Assembly: GCA_041396685.1 (NCBI GenBank)
Contig: JAWKYD010000014.1
Span: forward strand, 1 to 64,000
Direction: 5' to 3'
Source: JAUIAI01 sp041396685
GTDB lineage: Bacteria > Pseudomonadota > Gammaproteobacteria > Burkholderiales > Burkholderiaceae_E
Length of the DNA: 64,000 nucleotides
Shown in pieces: positions 61,614-64,000 of the stretch. The position numbers and the translations under genes are program-made. The notes below the pieces were generated by a model. That model searched no databases. It saw only the letters and a program-made list of their open reading frames with translations, and had not been told where the DNA came from. The stretch's first letter is position 1, and every line of letters starts with the position of its first letter.

Positions 61614-63263
61614 TCATGGAATGCGCATTTCGATCAGCGCCGGCCCACCACGCCCGCCGGCCCAGGCCAGGGCACCTCGAAGACCGGCCTCGTCCGACAC
61701 CGCGCGGCCCTCGACGCCGTAGCCGCGTGCCAGCGCAACCCAGTCGGTGGCGGGATCGCCGAGTTGCGTCAGCTGAGCCGCCGCGCCGACGATCTTGGTC
61801 ATGCCGTCGCGACGCATCTCGTTCTGCAGCACGCCGTAGCGGTTGTTGGCGGTGATCAGTACCGTGACCGGCAGGTTCTCGCGGGCCATGCACCAGAGCG
61901 ACTGCACCGTGTACTGGGCGCTGCCGTCGGACTGCACGCAGACCACGCGGCGATCGGGCGCTGCCAGGCTGGCGCCGACCGCCACCGGCAGACCCTGGCC
62001 GATCGCGCCACCGGTGTTGGTCAGTACGGTGTGCGAGGCCGAGGCCGCGGAGGCGGTAAAGAAGGGGTAGCCGCAGGTTCCGCCCTCGACCGAGACGATC
62101 GCGCCCTCGGGCAGCCACGCGGCGATCGCGTGGGCGGCATTGGCCGGGCTGAGGGGGGCGTTGCCGGTCGAGGGTTGAAGGTGGGGGCGCGCGCCTTCGA
62201 ACGGACGGCAGCCGAGCGACCGGGCGAGCATCTGCAACGCATGGGTGGCCGCCTCGGTGGGCGAGGCGAGCATCAGAAGCTTCTCTTCCGGGGCGATCAG
62301 GCTGGGCGTATCGGGATAGGCGAAATAAGTGACCGGTGCCGCCGCGCCGGCCACCACCACCAGATCGGCCGCCGCCACCGCGGCAAAGGCGGGCTCGGGA
62401 AAATACGGGAAACGCTCGGGCGCCGGCATCGCCAGGCCGCGATCGATGCGGGCCGGGAAGGTTTCGCAAAAGAAGCTGGCACCGATGCCGTCCGCGATGC
62501 CCTGCGCAGCCCGCAGACCCGCTTCGCTGAGCGCGTCACCGCCCACCAGCAGCAGGATCCGCTTGCCGTTCACGGCACGCGCCACCCGCTCGACGCGGTC
62601 GCCGGGCACCGACTGACGGATGGCGCGCGCAGAGTGAGTACTTGCTTGCGCGCTGCCTGAGGCTCGCTTCGGGACGGGTGCCGGATCGGCCTGCAGATCG
62701 GCAGGGTAGACCACGGTCGCGATGCGCCCGCCCTCGTCGCCGGCCGCGATGGTGGCCTGGCGGGCGATGTCGGCCGGCGCATCCTTCGGGCCGATGAAGT
62801 GCAGCCAGGCCGACACGGGGCGGGCCAGCGACTCGATGTCGCTGGTCAGGGGTGCGTCAAAGGGCAGATGGCGGGCCGCGTGGTCGCCGATCAGGTTGAC
62901 GATCGGAGAGCGCGCTCGGCGCGCGTTGTGCAGGTTGGCGATGCCGTTTGCAAAGCCCGGGCCCAGGTGGGTAAGCGTGAGCGCCGGGCGACCGGTCATG
63001 CGCCCGTAGCCGTCGGCAGCGCCGGTGCAGACGCCTTCGAACAACGCGGGCACCAGCCGCCAGCCGGGCGAGGCGTCGAAGGCGCGCACGATGGCCAGTT
63101 CCGTGGTGCCCGGATTCGCGAAGCACAGTTCGATGCCGGCCGCACGGCAGCCATTCAGGAATGCGGCGGCGCCAGTCGGGCGGATGGCATCGTCGCCAGG
63201 GGCGGCAGAGTCCGTTTCAGCGGATGATCCGCTAAGTGAAGACCCACTCGAAGTGTTTGACAC
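61614..63263 (-). CDS. Thiamine-pyrophosphate enzyme, acetolactate synthase/benzoylformate decarboxylase-like
   Basis: The 549-residue protein has the catalytic Glu in 'ALFEGVCTGAADGYG', the N-terminal 'FANPGTTELAIVRAF', and a TPP motif written 'QSDGSAQYTVQSLW' ending 'ITANNRYG' (SDG instead of GDG). This combination belongs to a group annotated as acetolactate synthase large subunit but close in motifs to aromatic 2-oxo acid decarboxylases. It is the first gene of the nine-gene cluster. I take GTG 63263 as start because GGAG lies six bases upstream; the TTG at 63275 has no spacing for a ribosome-binding site. The first 28 residues are Ser-rich and probably disordered. Confidence 0.85.
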   Translation of the reverse strand: MSNTSSGSSLSGSSAETDSAAPGDDAIRPTGAAAFLNGCRAAGIELCFANPGTTELAIVRAFDASPGWRLVPALFEGVCTGAADGYGRMTGRPALTLTHLGPGFANGIANLHNARRARSPIVNLIGDHAARHLPFDAPLTSDIESLARPVSAWLHFIGPKDAPADIARQATIAAGDEGGRIATVVYPADLQADPAPVPKRASGSAQASTHSARAIRQSVPGDRVERVARAVNGKRILLLVGGDALSEAGLRAAQGIADGIGASFFCETFPARIDRGLAMPAPERFPYFPEPAFAAVAAADLVVVAGAAAPVTYFAYPDTPSLIAPEEKLLMLASPTEAATHALQMLARSLGCRPFEGARPHLQPSTGNAPLSPANAAHAIAAWLPEGAIVSVEGGTCGYPFFTASAASASHTVLTNTGGAIGQGLPVAVGASLAAPDRRVVCVQSDGSAQYTVQSLWCMARENLPVTVLITANNRYGVLQNEMRRDGMTKIVGAAAQLTQLGDPATDWVALARGYGVEGRAVSDEAGLRGALAWAGGRGGPALIEMRIP

Positions 63264-63282
63264 TTGCGTCTCCAATCCCGTT

Positions 63283-63303
63283 TGTTCGCAAAATAAGCGA
63301 ACA
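63283..63303. promoter_or_regulatory. Perfect inverted repeat TGTTCGC-N7-GCGAACA, IclR operator candidate
   Basis: The 7-bp arms are perfect around an all A/T spacer, in the gap between the divergent IclR gene and the catabolic cluster, 20 bases before the first gene's start. IclR-family activators of aromatic pathways, such as PcaU and PcaR, bind GTTCG/CGAAC-type palindromes. A second, off-centre pair GCGTCTC/GAGACGC (63266-63272 and 63304-63310) surrounds it. Confidence 0.65.
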
Positions 63304-63462
63304 GAGACGCTTCGTCAATGCTTTCGCTTCGTTCGGAGTCGATCAAATTATCGAAACTAGCGAATTTGCTTATCAACAGCGGGAGTTTTGCGTGACCGAT
63401 CTTCATCGATCTCCGAAAATCGGGCATTCTGAACAGGGAACGACTCCCGCATCATTTCACCC

Positions 63463-64000
63463 ATGGCACGACTCGATCGAATCCTGAGCCTCCTGGACAG
63501 CTTCGGCGGTGGCACGCCGGTGGCAACTGCCGAGCAGTTGAGCGCCCGTACCGGCCTGCCGATCGCGACCACCTACCGGTACATCCGCGAGTTGTCGGAC
63601 GCCGGCCTGCTCGTGCGGCTGCCGCGCGGCTATGCGCCGGGCCCGCGCATCATCGAATGGGATTGCATGGTGCGCAGCCACGACCCGCTGTTGGCCGAAA
63701 GCCGTGAGGTCATCCGCGAGCTGGTCGCCGACACGGGTCTCGAACTGCTGCTCAGCCAGCTCTACGGCGACAAGATCGTCAACGTGCATTACGAGCACAG
63801 CGCCGGCAACGCGCCGCTCGAGCTGGGCCGCGGGCGCGTCATGCCGCTGTTCAGGGGCTCGACCTCGCGTGTGATACTGGCCTCGATGCGAAGCCGTCAG
63901 CTTCGCCGGCTCTACGACGCGCATGCGAACGACCCCGACGTTCTCAGGATCGGCGGCGATTGGCGTGCCTTCAGCCGCGCGATGGCCGACGTCCGTAAGC
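63463..64000 (+). CDS. IclR-family transcriptional regulator, 3' truncated
   Basis: The frame runs off the window end after 179 codons. The visible part has the N-terminal winged helix: 'MARLDRILSLLDSFGGGTPV', 'AEQLSARTGLPIATTYRYIR' and 'DAGLLVRLPRGYAPGPRI'. The start of the effector-binding domain follows ('SREVIRELVADTGLELLL', 'GRVMPLFRGSTSRVILASM'). The gene is divergent from the nine-gene cluster across 199 bases, and the TGTTCGC-N7-GCGAACA site lies between. IclR regulators of this arrangement usually control the adjacent aromatic or hydroxy-acid catabolic operon in response to a pathway intermediate. The ATG at 63463 is the first of the frame and fits the family N-terminus. Confidence 0.9.
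   Translation, partial: MARLDRILSLLDSFGGGTPVATAEQLSARTGLPIATTYRYIRELSDAGLLVRLPRGYAPGPRIIEWDCMVRSHDPLLAESREVIRELVADTGLELLLSQLYGDKIVNVHYEHSAGNAPLELGRGRVMPLFRGSTSRVILASMRSRQLRRLYDAHANDPDVLRIGGDWRAFSRAMADVRK

Overview
The window is a high-GC (roughly two-thirds G+C by eye) bacterial chromosome segment with about 50 protein genes. It has no rRNA, tRNA, CRISPR array, insertion sequence or phage gene that I can see. RdgC, a homodimeric pyruvate-dehydrogenase-type E1, CydDC, two kinds of TRAP transporter and many aromatic-type oxygenases point to a proteobacterium, most likely a betaproteobacterium (Burkholderiales-like). This is inferred from gene content, not from a marker gene.

Left part (1-24 kb): a truncated OmpA-like protein; a DctPQM TRAP transporter convergent with a flavoprotein hydroxylase; an Lrp regulator divergent from a lone E1 dehydrogenase, an arrangement recalling mdeR/mdeB of methionine degradation; an exported beta-helix protein; a MarR/VOC pair; an orphan exported protein; a three-gene coupled operon (conserved protein, phosphotransferase, DUF6285); a Crp regulator; an MFS carrier; GFA, RidA and an acyl-CoA-dehydrogenase-like flavoprotein; and a MarR-EmrA/EmrB efflux locus.

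Middle (24-36 kb): the most unusual part. A cyclase-AAA-TPR signalling protein converges on a tightly packed operon of cytochrome P450, an unrecognised 848-residue membrane protein and an enlarged DyP-type heme peroxidase. A LuxR-type regulator is divergent from the P450, and a second Crp regulator overlaps luxR tail to tail. The P450 lacks the I-helix acid residue, the DyP carries an insertion of about 170 residues, and a GTTCA-N4-TGAAC palindrome lies in the divergent promoter. I propose this as a candidate undescribed heme-oxidation system.

35.6-47.6 kb: a persulfide-dioxygenase-like metallo-hydrolase plus a SulP transporter behind a clear promoter and a 22-bp palindrome; a shikimate-dehydrogenase homologue with altered motifs; an acyl-CoA ligase; RdgC; a Baeyer-Villiger-type monooxygenase; and CydDC.

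Right part (47.6-64 kb): a TAXI-type TRAP transporter, then a nine-gene minus-strand catabolic cluster (sulfatase, TPP enzyme, flavin hydroxylase, alpha/beta hydrolase, AA_synth protein, VOC/extradiol-like protein, BNR-repeat protein, an SDR lacking the catalytic tetrad, a second TPP enzyme). It is divergent from an IclR regulator, with a perfect TGTTCGC-N7-GCGAACA operator candidate between them. It looks like an undescribed aromatic or sulfate-ester degradation pathway fed by the TRAP transporter.
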